A stretch of DNA of 64,000 nucleotides from Clostridiales bacterium. GTDB taxonomy: Bacteria; Bacillota; Clostridia; Christensenellales; Aristaeellaceae. Location of the stretch: contig JAAYUF010000133.1 of assembly GCA_012517815.1 (NCBI GenBank), positions 1 to 64,000 on the forward strand, read 5' to 3'. A model generated the notes under the pieces. It saw only the letters and a list, made by a program, of their open reading frames with translations, was not told the origin of the DNA and ran no database searches. Position numbers and translations under genes: made by a program. Below, one piece after another: positions 45,040 to 54,097 of this stretch (position 1 is the first letter of the stretch; each line of letters starts with the position of its first letter).

Positions 45040-46028
45040 TGTACCGGCGCCTCCATTTCCTCTTTGCGCTGCCGGCGCTTCTCGCGCCGTATCCGTCTTT
45101 TGGCATTGGCTTCGTATTTATCCCGCATGAGGTAGAACACGAACACCGAAAGAATGGCGATGATCACGAACATGATCATGCTGGCCGCGGCCGCGCGGTT
45201 GTACATGTAGGTTCCGCTGAAAGCCTGGGCATAGATGAACACGCTGGCCGTCATGGTCTGGTTGGCGGGGCCGCCGTTCCAAATGTAGAGTTTCGGGATG
45301 TCGAACATGTTCAGGCCGCCGATCAGGCTGGTAATCAGGGTGAACAGCAGGATGGTGCGCATGCAGGGCAGCGTAATTCGAAAGAAAATCTGGCTGGGAG
45401 TCGCGCCGTCGATCTCGGCGGATTCAAACAGCGCCGGATTGATGCCCAGCACGCCGGAGATCAGGATAATGGTCGTGTAGCCGTACCACATCCAAAACTG
45501 GATGAAAGCGACGACCAGCTTGGCCCCCCAGGGGCTCGTCGTGAAGTCGAACGGGCCGTCGGTCAGGTGCAGCGATTGCAGGATATCGTTAACCGGGCCG
45601 ACCGGATACCCAAAAATCGCGGCGTATAATATAGCCACCGTCGCAGCGGTGATAATATTCGGCATATAGAAAAGTACTTTGAAGGCGCCCTGCGCGCGAA
45701 TCTTCCGGCTGCGGTTCGTATACCACGCCGTCAGCAGCAGGGCCAGGCTCAGCTGCGGGATGAAGTTGATGACCCAGATGATCAGCGTGTTCGTCAGCGA
45801 GTTCTGGAACGTTACGTTGTTGAAGATGCTGACAAAGTTGGCGAACGGGTCTTTCAGAAAGTGAAAGGCCGTGGCGGTGACGCCCTTGAAATCCGTAAAG
45901 CCGATGATCGCGGTAAACACCGTGGGGTAGAGCGAAAAAATCAAAAACGTGACGATGAACGGGATGCTGAACAGATAGCCGTACTTGGCATAACTGACGC
46001 TTTTCACTCGGTTGCCGCTTTGTCTCAT
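45036..46028 (-). CDS. Carbohydrate ABC transporter permease, MalF-like
   Basis: Permease (330 aa) of the CUT1 class. An N-terminal helix near 20-40, then periplasmic segment and five more helices; EAA loop NPALFESAEIDGATPSQIFFRITLPCM. Basic C-terminal tail of Arg/Lys/Glu. The ATG at 46028 follows AAGGGAGGAA; upstream frame extension to 46103 has no ribosome site. It lies about 100 bases after the binding-protein gene. Confidence 0.91.
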   Translation of the reverse strand: MRQSGNRVKSVSYAKYGYLFSIPFIVTFLIFSLYPTVFTAIIGFTDFKGVTATAFHFLKDPFANFVSIFNNVTFQNSLTNTLIIWVINFIPQLSLALLLTAWYTNRSRKIRAQGAFKVLFYMPNIITAATVAILYAAIFGYPVGPVNDILQSLHLTDGPFDFTTSPWGAKLVVAFIQFWMWYGYTTIILISGVLGINPALFESAEIDGATPSQIFFRITLPCMRTILLFTLITSLIGGLNMFDIPKLYIWNGGPANQTMTASVFIYAQAFSGTYMYNRAAAASMIMFVIIAILSVFVFYLMRDKYEANAKRRIRREKRRQRKEEMEAPVQ

Positions 46029-46130
46029 AGCCGTTCCTCCCTTAGAAATGGTGCGGCCCGTTTCATAAGCGTATGGACGGACGGAAGTGATCCGTCCGTC
46101 CATACGTCGTTTCCCAGCGGGATCGCGGGA

Positions 46131-47474
46131 TTATTGAGCGGCTTCGATGCCCAGCTGATCGGTCACGGACTGCTTGAACGCGGTGATCGCCTCATCGCGA
46201 GTCAGGTTGCCGGCGGTGTACTGCCGCACCTGGTCGCGCCAGATGTTGTTGATGGTTTCGTCGTACTGGGTCAGGTTTTTGCCGTTGGCAAACTGGTTGG
46301 CCGGGACAAACACGTCAAACATGTTCTGGCCGCCCAGGAAGTCCAGCGTGCCGTTGGACATCGCCATCACGGTGCCGGAGGCGACGGTATCCTTGGTGCC
46401 GCCTTCGCCGTTGAGGGTGCCGTTCGCCCAGTAGTACTGCAGGCCGTTCTCGTCGCACTGGAGGGTAATCCAGTCGATGAGCTTGCCAACAGCTTCCTTC
46501 TTCTCGGAATCCTTGTTGGCGATTACCCAGGTGCCGCCCCAGAAGAAGCCGACCGGCGGTTCGCACACGGCCCAGTCGCCGTAGGTGCCTTCGCCAATCT
46601 TGGTGCCGCCGCTGTTGCCGGCCATGACGTAGTTAATCAGCCACGCGGGGCCGAAGAAGCCGAAGATGGGCTGCGCGCCGATGCCCTTCATGTCGGCATA
46701 CCACGCATCCGTCCAGTCACGGGTGTCGTTGTAGTAGCCGTTCTGCCTGAGGCTCATGGACAGGTCCAGGAACGCTTCGCGGGCGGGGTCGATGTACAGC
46801 TGGCCGTCGACGATCCAGCCCTTTTCGGAGCTGTTCTCCACCGCGTGCCAGATGTCGCCGTCGCCGGACACGATGCCGTAGCCCTTCGCCTTCAGATCAG
46901 CGGCGGCCTTGAAGAACTGCTCCCAGCCGGGGCCGACTTTCTTGGCGATTTCAGCGGGATCATCGGTGCCCCAGGTGTCCTTGGCCAGGGAACGGCGATA
47001 GATGAACGCGCTGCCGGTCGCCTGATAGCCCAAGCCCACCAGCGCGCCGTCAGAGGGACGGGTGCCGATGTCGATGGTGTACTGAGCGATGTCGGCGGCC
47101 TTGGTTTCGCCGGCCACATCGATGACCAGATCAGCGTAGGGAGCGGCGTAGCTGCTCATGTCGCCCTGGGTGTACTTGAGCACGAACGCGGATTCGGCGC
47201 AGTACATGTCGGGGGCATCCGCACCGCCGGCGGCCAGCGCCTGGTCCAGCGCGGGCTGGTAGAGGCCGTCGGTCGTGGCAATGATGGTGGAGTTGATGGT
47301 ATAGCCGAAGTCAGGGTTGAGCTCGAGGTAACGGGCGAGCATCTTGGGGACTTCGTCGGTGAAGGTGTAGAGGTTGATGACACCCTTGCTGGCTTCCGCG
47401 GACGCGGAGCCCAACGTCATCATCATCGACAGGGTCATCGTCAGGCACAGGATGACAGACAATACCTTCTTCAT
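46131..47474 (-). CDS. Sugar ABC transporter substrate-binding protein, family 1
   Basis: Binding protein of 447 aa with signal peptide MKKVLSVILCLTMTLSMMM... ending GSASAEA and no lipobox cysteine. Family 1 sugar-binding fold: NLYTFTDEVPKMLARYLELNP, DAPDMYCAESAFVLKYTQG, GDWAVCEPPVGFFWGGTWV. The ATG at 47474 is preceded by AGGAGGT with a longish spacing. A near-consensus promoter lies upstream (47533-47561). High level of expression is likely for this receptor. Ligand unknown; the large family covers malto-, cello- and other oligosaccharides. Confidence 0.92.
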   Translation of the reverse strand: MKKVLSVILCLTMTLSMMMTLGSASAEASKGVINLYTFTDEVPKMLARYLELNPDFGYTINSTIIATTDGLYQPALDQALAAGGADAPDMYCAESAFVLKYTQGDMSSYAAPYADLVIDVAGETKAADIAQYTIDIGTRPSDGALVGLGYQATGSAFIYRRSLAKDTWGTDDPAEIAKKVGPGWEQFFKAAADLKAKGYGIVSGDGDIWHAVENSSEKGWIVDGQLYIDPAREAFLDLSMSLRQNGYYNDTRDWTDAWYADMKGIGAQPIFGFFGPAWLINYVMAGNSGGTKIGEGTYGDWAVCEPPVGFFWGGTWVIANKDSEKKEAVGKLIDWITLQCDENGLQYYWANGTLNGEGGTKDTVASGTVMAMSNGTLDFLGGQNMFDVFVPANQFANGKNLTQYDETINNIWRDQVRQYTAGNLTRDEAITAFKQSVTDQLGIEAAQ

Positions 47475-47532
47475 GGTTTTGATTGCACCTCCTAAATTTT
47501 TACCGGTTGAACGAACCACCTTGGTCGACCTC

Positions 47533-47561
47533 ATTATAGCTTCCTCAAACGATTTAGTCAA
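47533..47561 (-). promoter_or_regulatory. Near-consensus promoter of the sugar ABC operon
   Basis: On the minus strand: -35 TTGACT (47556-47561), 17-bp spacer, -10 TATAAT (47533-47538). This is the strongest promoter I see in the host part of the window. Confidence 0.85.
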
Positions 47562-48394
47562 GCGTTTTTTACCGATTTTCGCCGACGCTTCCGCGCAAGA
47601 CCCGGCCGTGTTCACAGAAGCAAGCCCTGTCTGGCTTTGACGCTCCTGCGGTTCCTCCGCCCCCGGTGTGCCTCGGTGTGCCCTGTCGGAGGCGCGCGCC
47701 GTTTCTCTTTCGGAAACCGGCTTCCGATTGCGATTTCCGGCCGTCTGTTTCGGAAAGCGGCCCGAAAGGCCGTTGCCTTTCCCGTTGGTCCGCGCCTGAT
47801 GATTCGTTCGTGCCCAAAGCATTATGTTGTCTGCATTTTTCCGTATCTGTCACCCGGTTGATGACCGCGGAGGCCTCCCGGTCATAAGTCGATATTCCTA
47901 AACCGCGCCGTCATCCTTAGTGCATATCCGACATGATCCCGGGCGTCCCACGTCCCGAAAATCTGTTCGCTGATCGCTTCCAGTCCCCACGCTGGTGATG
48001 AAACCGATTTCATCTTCCATTCCGTCCATCCGCACCGGCTTTCCGGCTGTAAGACCCTCTCCCCAGTCCACGCAAGCCGTCGTCCGGCGCGCACGCCCGA
48101 TTTCGCTAAACTGCCGGGAGCCGGTTGCCTGAACGCTTCCGCGTCAACGCCGCAGACCGCCGCAAAGCCTGTGCCCGCCGCGCGAAGGACAGGCGGTTTG
48201 CCGCGAAACGTCGCAGCCGGGATACGAAACAGCGCGTTTTATCGAAAGCCGCGGTTATCCCGGCGATCGGACGGCGTGCGTCAACCGTTCCCGGCGAACC
48301 GCGAAAAGCGTGTTGAAATCGGTTCGGCATCCGCTGCGAATGGGACGGCGGTTCGAAAAACGCAACGCCGACCGGATGGAAAGGCGCGCCGTTT
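47562..48394. other. Long gene-poor region with a possible gene remnant
   Basis: About 830 bases with no convincing gene. A minus-strand frame at 47882-48094 (71 codons) encodes a natural-looking tail, with GLEAISEQIFGTWDARDHVG and YALRMTARFRN, but no upstream homologous part or ribosome site. It may be the decayed 3' end of a gene. No tRNA, riboswitch or repeat was recognised. Confidence 0.4.
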
Positions 48395-48396
48395 TA

Positions 48397-48445
48397 CAAA
48401 AAAGGGGCGGCCCGTACGGAGGGGTGCGCATCCGTACGGGCCGCC
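48397..48445 (-). terminator. Rho-independent terminator of mglBAC
   Basis: GGCGGCCCGTACGGA (48406-48420) and TCCGTACGGGCCGCC (48431-48445) form a perfect 15-bp stem with a 10-base loop. On the minus strand it is followed by CCTTTTTT. Confidence 0.93.
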
Positions 48446-48464
48446 GGTGAGAGGAGGGTTTCGC

Positions 48465-50288
48465 TTACTTCTTGCTCATGTACTTGCGGATGTCCACCGC
48501 AACGGCGCTGGCGATGATGAGACCTTTGATGATCTGTTGCCAGTACGGGTCCACGCCGATGAAGGTCAGGCCGTAGTTGATCACCTGGAAGATGAACACG
48601 CCGGATACCACGCCGCCCACCGTGCCCACGCCGCCGGAGGAGGATACGCCGCCCACCACGCAGGCCGCGATGGCGTCCAGCTCATACCCTACGCCGTAGT
48701 TGTTGGTCGCGCCGCCGGTACGGGCCGCTTCCAGCACGCCGGCCATGCCGATCAGCGCGCCGGCCAGCGCGAAAATGGTCACGACCGTAAACGCCACGTT
48801 GATGCCCGAAACCTTGGCCGCCTCACGGTTGCCGCCGATCGCATACACGTTTTTGCCAAACACGGTCTTGTTTTGCAGGAACCAGACCGCGATGCAGACC
48901 ACCAGCGCGATGATCACGATAATCGGGATGAAGCCGTACACCTCGCCGGTGCCCAGATAGGTGAAATCCTCCCGGAGGCCGCCGATGGGCTGGCTGTTGT
49001 TGGGGGGCATGTTAAAGTAAATGGAGTTTGCGCCGTAGACGATCACCATGGTCGCCAGCGTCGCGATGAAGGGAGGGACGTTGAGTTTAGCTACGATAAA
49101 GCCGTTAAGCAGCCCAAACAGCAGCGCGACGAACACCGCCAGCAGGAACGGCAGGATCACCGGCAGCTGCGGCAGGTTGGGGAAGAACAGGCGGGAGTAA
49201 TCCGAATTTTGCAGCATGGAGGCGGAGATGACCGCCGTCATGCCTACCACGCGGCAGGCGGACAGATCCACGCCGCCCGTGCCGATGATGACGAAGCTCA
49301 TGCCCATGGCGATGATCAGTCGCGTGGAGGACTGCTGGATGATGTTGATGAACGTTTCGGTGTCGATGAACCGCGGGTTGATCGCGGCGATCGCGCACAC
49401 CAGCGCCAGCAGCACCAGATAGATGGCTTTGTCCGACGCGAAGCGGAACAGGTTTTTCCGGGAAAAATCCAGTTCCTTGTTCTCAAACAGGATGCTCACG
49501 AGCAGCAGGAGGCTTAGGACGATGCCGATGACGTACCCCCAGCCGAAGCCGTACACCTTGGCGATCTCCCCCAGTTCCTTGTTGCCCGCCGTTTCGATGC
49601 GCAGCGCCGAGAAACAGTACAGGAGCGAGCTCACCATCAAAATCGGCTTGCGTACCTTAAGGGACGTGTTCATCAGCGTCAGGAACAGCCCCAGCGCCGC
49701 CAGTGCCATGCCGGGGAGCAGCGTCCACAACACGTTGAGCGCGTTGGCCGCGGACAGGTTGCCCATGAGGATGCCCAACCCCGAAACCGCGTACGTCGCG
49801 GTTTCCTTTTCCTTGGCGGCGGCGGGCACCGGGTTTTGCACCGGCACCGGTGCGACCAGGTTCTGTAACCCGGAAAGCACCTTGCGCGCGTCGGTGAGCG
49901 TGGTTTTCGCGGTATCGGTGGCCGTTTGCAGCTGGGCCAGCTGTGCCTCGGTCACGGCGCCGGTGGTGTCCGCCTGGGCATCCTTCAGGGCGCGGTTGGC
50001 GTTATCGTAAGCCGGTTGCAGTTCCTGGCTGATCTGCTTTTGGGTTTCGTCCCGAAGGACGATTTTCGCCTCATACTCCTGCACCGCGGTTTCGTAATCG
50101 GCTTGCGCCTGCGTCAGGGCCGCCTGCGCATCGTATCCCTCGCCGTTGGGCACGCGGTAGGTAATGTAGGGAAAAACCAGCGTGAGCAGCAGGAGCGCCG
50201 CCAGCACGATGGTGATCGTTTTGCGCAAGGCTTTGGAGTTGATCGGGTTCGCCTTGATGCCAAGGGCGTTTTCGGAAATCGTGCTCAT
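48465..50288 (-). CDS. mglC: Galactose/methyl-galactoside ABC permease MglC with a long N-terminal extension
   Basis: Permease (607 aa) of the CUT2/BPD_transp_2 family. The MglC core is in the second half: FIDTETFINIIQQSSTRLIIAMG, IIGTGGVDLSACRVVGM, NVYAIGGNREAAKVSGI and the C-terminal GLTFIGVDPYWQQIIKG. Ahead of it are about 280 extra residues: a membrane helix (24-44), a coiled-coil-like, presumably external stretch (52-145) rich in Ala/Gln/Thr, a Pro/Ala linker and additional hydrophobic segments. Typical MglC is about 330 aa, so the extension is striking. Last gene of mglBAC. Confidence 0.88.
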   Translation of the reverse strand: MSTISENALGIKANPINSKALRKTITIVLAALLLLTLVFPYITYRVPNGEGYDAQAALTQAQADYETAVQEYEAKIVLRDETQKQISQELQPAYDNANRALKDAQADTTGAVTEAQLAQLQTATDTAKTTLTDARKVLSGLQNLVAPVPVQNPVPAAAKEKETATYAVSGLGILMGNLSAANALNVLWTLLPGMALAALGLFLTLMNTSLKVRKPILMVSSLLYCFSALRIETAGNKELGEIAKVYGFGWGYVIGIVLSLLLLVSILFENKELDFSRKNLFRFASDKAIYLVLLALVCAIAAINPRFIDTETFINIIQQSSTRLIIAMGMSFVIIGTGGVDLSACRVVGMTAVISASMLQNSDYSRLFFPNLPQLPVILPFLLAVFVALLFGLLNGFIVAKLNVPPFIATLATMVIVYGANSIYFNMPPNNSQPIGGLREDFTYLGTGEVYGFIPIIVIIALVVCIAVWFLQNKTVFGKNVYAIGGNREAAKVSGINVAFTVVTIFALAGALIGMAGVLEAARTGGATNNYGVGYELDAIAACVVGGVSSSGGVGTVGGVVSGVFIFQVINYGLTFIGVDPYWQQIIKGLIIASAVAVDIRKYMSKK

Positions 50289-50320
50289 GTTTCACCCATC
50301 CCTCGTCTGTTTCGTTCCCG

Positions 50321-51847
50321 TCAGGATACTTTGGAGGAAAACTGCGTCGCCAGGCGCATCACATCTTCCTGCGTGGCCTCGGCGCCCGGCAGGATGCCGG
50401 CAAGCCGGCCTTCGCACATGACCATGATGCGGTCGGACATGCCCAGGAGTTCCGGCATTTCCGAGGACACCATGATGATGCTCTTGCCGCGCCTGGCCAG
50501 ATCCGCGATGATGGTGTAAATTTCATATTTCGCGCCCACGTCGATGCCGCGAGTCGGCTCGTCCAGAATCAGGATCTCCGGCTCGATCAGCAGCCAGCGG
50601 GCCAACAGCACCTTCTGCTGGTTACCGCCGGAAAGATCCTTGATAAGCGTTCTCACCGAAGGCGTTTTAATGCGGAGCTGGCGGACGGAATCCTCCGTGT
50701 CGCGGATGCGCTGGCGATTGTCCAGCGCGAAAAACGGACGCCGGACATAGGCCCTCAGTTTGGCCATCACGGTGTTCTCCATGACGTTGAGCATCGGGAA
50801 AATGCCGGTGGCGCGGCGCTCTTCGGTCAAAAGCGCCATCCCGTGGCGCATCGCGTTGCGCGGCGCTTCGATTTTCACCTCGGAGCCCTTGATGATCACG
50901 CGCCCTTCCCTGACCGCGCGAAGGCCGAACAGGGCTTCCAGCATCTCGGTGCGCTGCGCGCCCATCAGGCCGCCCACCCCCAGTATCTCGCCGCGGCGGA
51001 GGTCAAAGCTCACATTGCGGAAGGACCTGGGGTTGGGACTGGTGAGGTTTTCCACGCGCATCACGGTATCGGCCGGCACGTTCTCCCGCGGCGGGAAGCG
51101 GTGCGTCAGATCGCGCCCCACCATGCGCTTGATGATGAGGTCGGTCGTCAGCTCGTTTGCGGGCCAGGTGCCCACGCTGCGGCCGTCCCGCATGATGGTC
51201 ACCTCGTCGGAGATGCCCAGGATTTCCTCCATTTTGTGGGATATATAGATGATCGCCGCGCCTCTGTCCCGCATCCGGCGGATGAGCTTGAACAGGTGGG
51301 CGACCTCGTTTTCCGTCAGGGACGAGGTGGGCTCGTCCATGATGATGATCTTGGCGTTATAGGAAATCGCCTTGGCGATTTCGATGGTCTGCACGGTGGA
51401 TACCGACAGCGTGCGCACCATGACTTTGGGATCGATGTTGATTTCCAGATCCTCCAGCAGGGCCTTGGTTTTCAGGTACATCGCCTTTTCGTCCACCATT
51501 GCGCCGCGGGTAGGGTATCGCCCCAGCCAGATGTTGTCCATCACGTTGCGGTAGGGAATCGGATGCAATTCCTGATGGATCATGGCGATGCCCAGATCCA
51601 GCGCCGTCTTGGAATCGTGGATTTCGACCTCCCGGCCTTCCAGCAGGATATCGCCGCTGTTGGGATGGTAGATGCCAAACAGGCACTTCATCAGCGTCGA
51701 TTTGCCGGCGCCGTTTTCGCCCATCAGCGCGTGCACCGTGCCCGGACGCACCTGCAGGCTCACGTCGTCCAGCGCCTTCACGCCCGGGAATTCCTTGCTG
51801 ATGTTGCGCATTTCCAGCAGGTATGAGGTTTGATTCTGCCCGTCCAA
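50321..51847 (-). CDS. mglA: Galactose/methyl-galactoside ABC transporter ATP-binding protein MglA
   Basis: Double ABC ATPase (508 aa) of the CUT2 class. First domain: Walker A GENGAGKST, Walker B IIMDEPTSSL. Second domain: degenerate Walker A (GGLMGAQRTEML) and LSGGNQQKVLLARWL, with ILILDEPTRGIDVGAK. HQELHPIP is an MglA/RbsA motif. Start is TTG at 51847 with AGGAGG about 10 bases upstream. It sits between mglB and mglC, 32 bases ahead of the permease. Confidence 0.93.
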   Translation of the reverse strand: MDGQNQTSYLLEMRNISKEFPGVKALDDVSLQVRPGTVHALMGENGAGKSTLMKCLFGIYHPNSGDILLEGREVEIHDSKTALDLGIAMIHQELHPIPYRNVMDNIWLGRYPTRGAMVDEKAMYLKTKALLEDLEINIDPKVMVRTLSVSTVQTIEIAKAISYNAKIIIMDEPTSSLTENEVAHLFKLIRRMRDRGAAIIYISHKMEEILGISDEVTIMRDGRSVGTWPANELTTDLIIKRMVGRDLTHRFPPRENVPADTVMRVENLTSPNPRSFRNVSFDLRRGEILGVGGLMGAQRTEMLEALFGLRAVREGRVIIKGSEVKIEAPRNAMRHGMALLTEERRATGIFPMLNVMENTVMAKLRAYVRRPFFALDNRQRIRDTEDSVRQLRIKTPSVRTLIKDLSGGNQQKVLLARWLLIEPEILILDEPTRGIDVGAKYEIYTIIADLARRGKSIIMVSSEMPELLGMSDRIMVMCEGRLAGILPGAEATQEDVMRLATQFSSKVS

Positions 51848-51898
51848 TCGCGTCAGCCTCCTGCCCGCAGGAAGCCCTGCGGAATGGTATCGAAATGA

Positions 51899-51931
51899 GG
51901 GGAGGGAGGGAATGCTTTCCCTTCCCTCCCC
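51899..51931 (-). promoter_or_regulatory. Intra-operon hairpin between mglB and mglA
   Basis: GGGGAGGGAGGGAA and TTTCCCTTCCCTCCCC pair over about 14 positions (one mismatch), without a clear U-tract. Such hairpins after a binding-protein gene usually protect the upstream message or attenuate transcription so that the receptor is made in excess over the ATPase and permease. Confidence 0.65.
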
Positions 51932-51980
51932 GGTGTATCATGGGGCGATATACGCCCGGTGCCGATGCTGCGCGCGGGGC

Positions 51981-52985
51981 TTATTCGAAGTCCGCGGCGT
52001 TGTCGATGGTCACTTTCTGGTAAGGCACCCAGACGTACTTGCCATCGCTGATGGTGTAGGGGAAGTTGTCGGCGGTGACTTCCTCGCCGGCGCCCAGCAG
52101 GGCGGCGAGCAGCAGGGTGGCTTTGCCCTGGTTCACAGCGTCGTTGAGCACGGTGCACAGCAGCGTGCCTTCCTTGAGGGCAGCCAGCGCGGGAGCGGTG
52201 GCATCCACGCCGACGACCGGCATGAACTTGCCTTCGGAGAAGTAGCCGGCGGCTTTCAGCGCTTCGATCGCGCCCAGCGCCATATCGTCGTTGTTGGCCA
52301 GCACGGCCTCGATCTTGTCGCCCTGAGCGGCAAGGAAGGCAGCCATCTTATCCTGGCCCTTGACGCGATCCCACATGGCGGTGTCTTCGGCAACCTTCTC
52401 GACCTTGAAGCCGGCGGCTTCGATGGCCTTGATGGAGTACTCGGTGCGCAGCTCGGCATCCTGATGGCCCGGCTCGCCCTTGAGCATCACGTACTGGATG
52501 ACGCCGTCGCCGTTCTTGTCGGCTTCGGGATGCGCGGTGAAGTAATCCACGATGATCTGGCCGCTCATGGTGCCGGACTCTTCAGCCTTGGCGCCCACGT
52601 AGTACACCGTATCGGACTTGGCCATATCTTCCGCAAGGGGCTCACGGTTGAAGAACACCACGGGGACGTCCTTATCCATCGCCTTGTCCAGGATCACGCC
52701 GGCGGCCGTGCGGTCCACGGGGTTGATGGCCAGCGCGTTCACGCCCTTGGAGAGGAACAGGTCGACCTGGTCGTTCTGGGTGGCCTGGTTGTTCTGGCTG
52801 TCGGCGATCTCGATGGTGGCGACGTCCTTGGCGGCGTCTTCAATGGCGATGCGAACGCCGGTCATGAAGGTGTCGTCAAACTTGTAAATGGTAACGCCTA
52901 CGCTGGGCAGATCCGCGGCCATGGCGACAGACGCCATGCTCAGCACCATGGCAAGAGCCAACGCGAGAGTGAGCACCTTTTTCAT
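51981..52985 (-). CDS. mglB: Galactose/glucose-type periplasmic binding protein MglB
   Basis: Binding protein of 334 aa with signal peptide ending AMAAD. Family 4 (type I) fold. The calcium-binding loop DKNGDGVIQYVMLKGEPGHQDAE is that of MglB, and VGVTIYKFDDTFM and NNDDMALGAIEALKAAG match galactose-binding proteins. CAAGGAGGTC precedes the start. Likely ligands are galactose, glucose or methyl-galactosides. First gene of mglBAC. Confidence 0.92.
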   Translation of the reverse strand: MKKVLTLALALAMVLSMASVAMAADLPSVGVTIYKFDDTFMTGVRIAIEDAAKDVATIEIADSQNNQATQNDQVDLFLSKGVNALAINPVDRTAAGVILDKAMDKDVPVVFFNREPLAEDMAKSDTVYYVGAKAEESGTMSGQIIVDYFTAHPEADKNGDGVIQYVMLKGEPGHQDAELRTEYSIKAIEAAGFKVEKVAEDTAMWDRVKGQDKMAAFLAAQGDKIEAVLANNDDMALGAIEALKAAGYFSEGKFMPVVGVDATAPALAALKEGTLLCTVLNDAVNQGKATLLLAALLGAGEEVTADNFPYTISDGKYVWVPYQKVTIDNAADFE

Positions 52986-53131
52986 GGAATGACCTCCTTG
53001 TTGTTCTGGGCGGTATTCCGCCTGATCTGTCACTCAGTATGCCATTCCCCGACAAAAATTGGAATGCGAAAACCTTCTGTGAAGTTTAGAAATCATTCGG
53101 TGTTGAAAAAACCTTTTCGGAAGCGGTCCGG

Positions 53132-54097
53132 TCATTGCAGCATCGGGAACACCAGTTTCTGGTTTTCCGGCAGGTACATGTTGTCCAGGTCGATCACCCG
53201 GCTTTCCGTACCGTAGCGCGCGGGGATTTCCTTCCCGGCGATCGCCTGCGAAGCGAACTGCACGCCCAGGTAGCCCATGGCGAACGGCATGCCCAGCACC
53301 ATCGCGTCCACCTGCCGGTTTTCCAGGTAGGTGGTCCTGTTCTGGCCGCAGTCCATGCCCACCAGCACGATCTCCCGGGTGGTGCGGCTCATGGCCTTGG
53401 CGGCGATCTCGGTCGCCTCGCCGGTCAGGCACAGGATGCCCTCCGCGTGCGGGTAGAGCGAAAGCAGGGTGAGCAGATCGTCGGGGGTTTGCCCGTCCAG
53501 CGCCACCGTGCGCAGCACCGAAGGCGCGCCCTCCGCCTCCAGCGCCCGCCGGGCGCCTTTCAGGCAGAGCGCCGCCGCGGTATCCTCCGCCGCGCCGGTG
53601 ATCAGCAGGATGTGCGCGTCCTCAGGCAACCTCTCCCGCAAGGCCAGGGCGGCCATCTCCCCCGCCTGCTCGCTGTCCCCGCTGATGACGCAGGCGATGT
53701 TCCCCGGGTCTGCGCCATCCCCCAGGCTCAGCACGGGCACCTTGCGCTGCGCGGCCATCGCCAGGGGGAGGGTCAAATCCTCCCCGCTGACGGGCACCAG
53801 CAGGATTGCCTTCACGTTTTTCTCCAGCAGCTGTTCCATCAGCGCCGCCTGCGAGAGCACCGTACCCCCCGCGTAGTCCGGCGCCGCGGTGATCAGGTCC
53901 AGCCGGCGTTCCTTTGCCGCCAGCTTCGCGCCCAGCTTCATCTGCAAAGCGCCCGTGCCGATATCGGTATCCAGCAGCAGCGCCACGGTATCGCTTTGCA
54001 CCTCCGCCTGCGTGTTGGTCGTCGGCTGCACGCCCCACCACAGCAGAAGCGCGGCCAGCGCCACGCACACCAGCGAAAACCAGATGCGCAGCCTCAT
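53132..54097 (-). CDS. Membrane-anchored sugar-binding protein, probable sensor partner
   Basis: Type I periplasmic-binding-protein fold of 321 aa: ILLVPVSGEDL, LLITGAAEDTAAALCLKGARRAL, IVLVGMDCGQNRTTYLENRQVDAMVLGMPFAMGYL. The N-terminus is an uncleaved-looking membrane helix (4-23) with no lipobox. It overlaps the histidine kinase gene by 4 bases and precedes mglB. Position and anchor suggest a receptor that presents sugar to the kinase, as in known three-component systems, rather than a transporter receptor. Confidence 0.8.
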   Translation of the reverse strand: MRLRIWFSLVCVALAALLLWWGVQPTTNTQAEVQSDTVALLLDTDIGTGALQMKLGAKLAAKERRLDLITAAPDYAGGTVLSQAALMEQLLEKNVKAILLVPVSGEDLTLPLAMAAQRKVPVLSLGDGADPGNIACVISGDSEQAGEMAALALRERLPEDAHILLITGAAEDTAAALCLKGARRALEAEGAPSVLRTVALDGQTPDDLLTLLSLYPHAEGILCLTGEATEIAAKAMSRTTREIVLVGMDCGQNRTTYLENRQVDAMVLGMPFAMGYLGVQFASQAIAGKEIPARYGTESRVIDLDNMYLPENQKLVFPMLQ

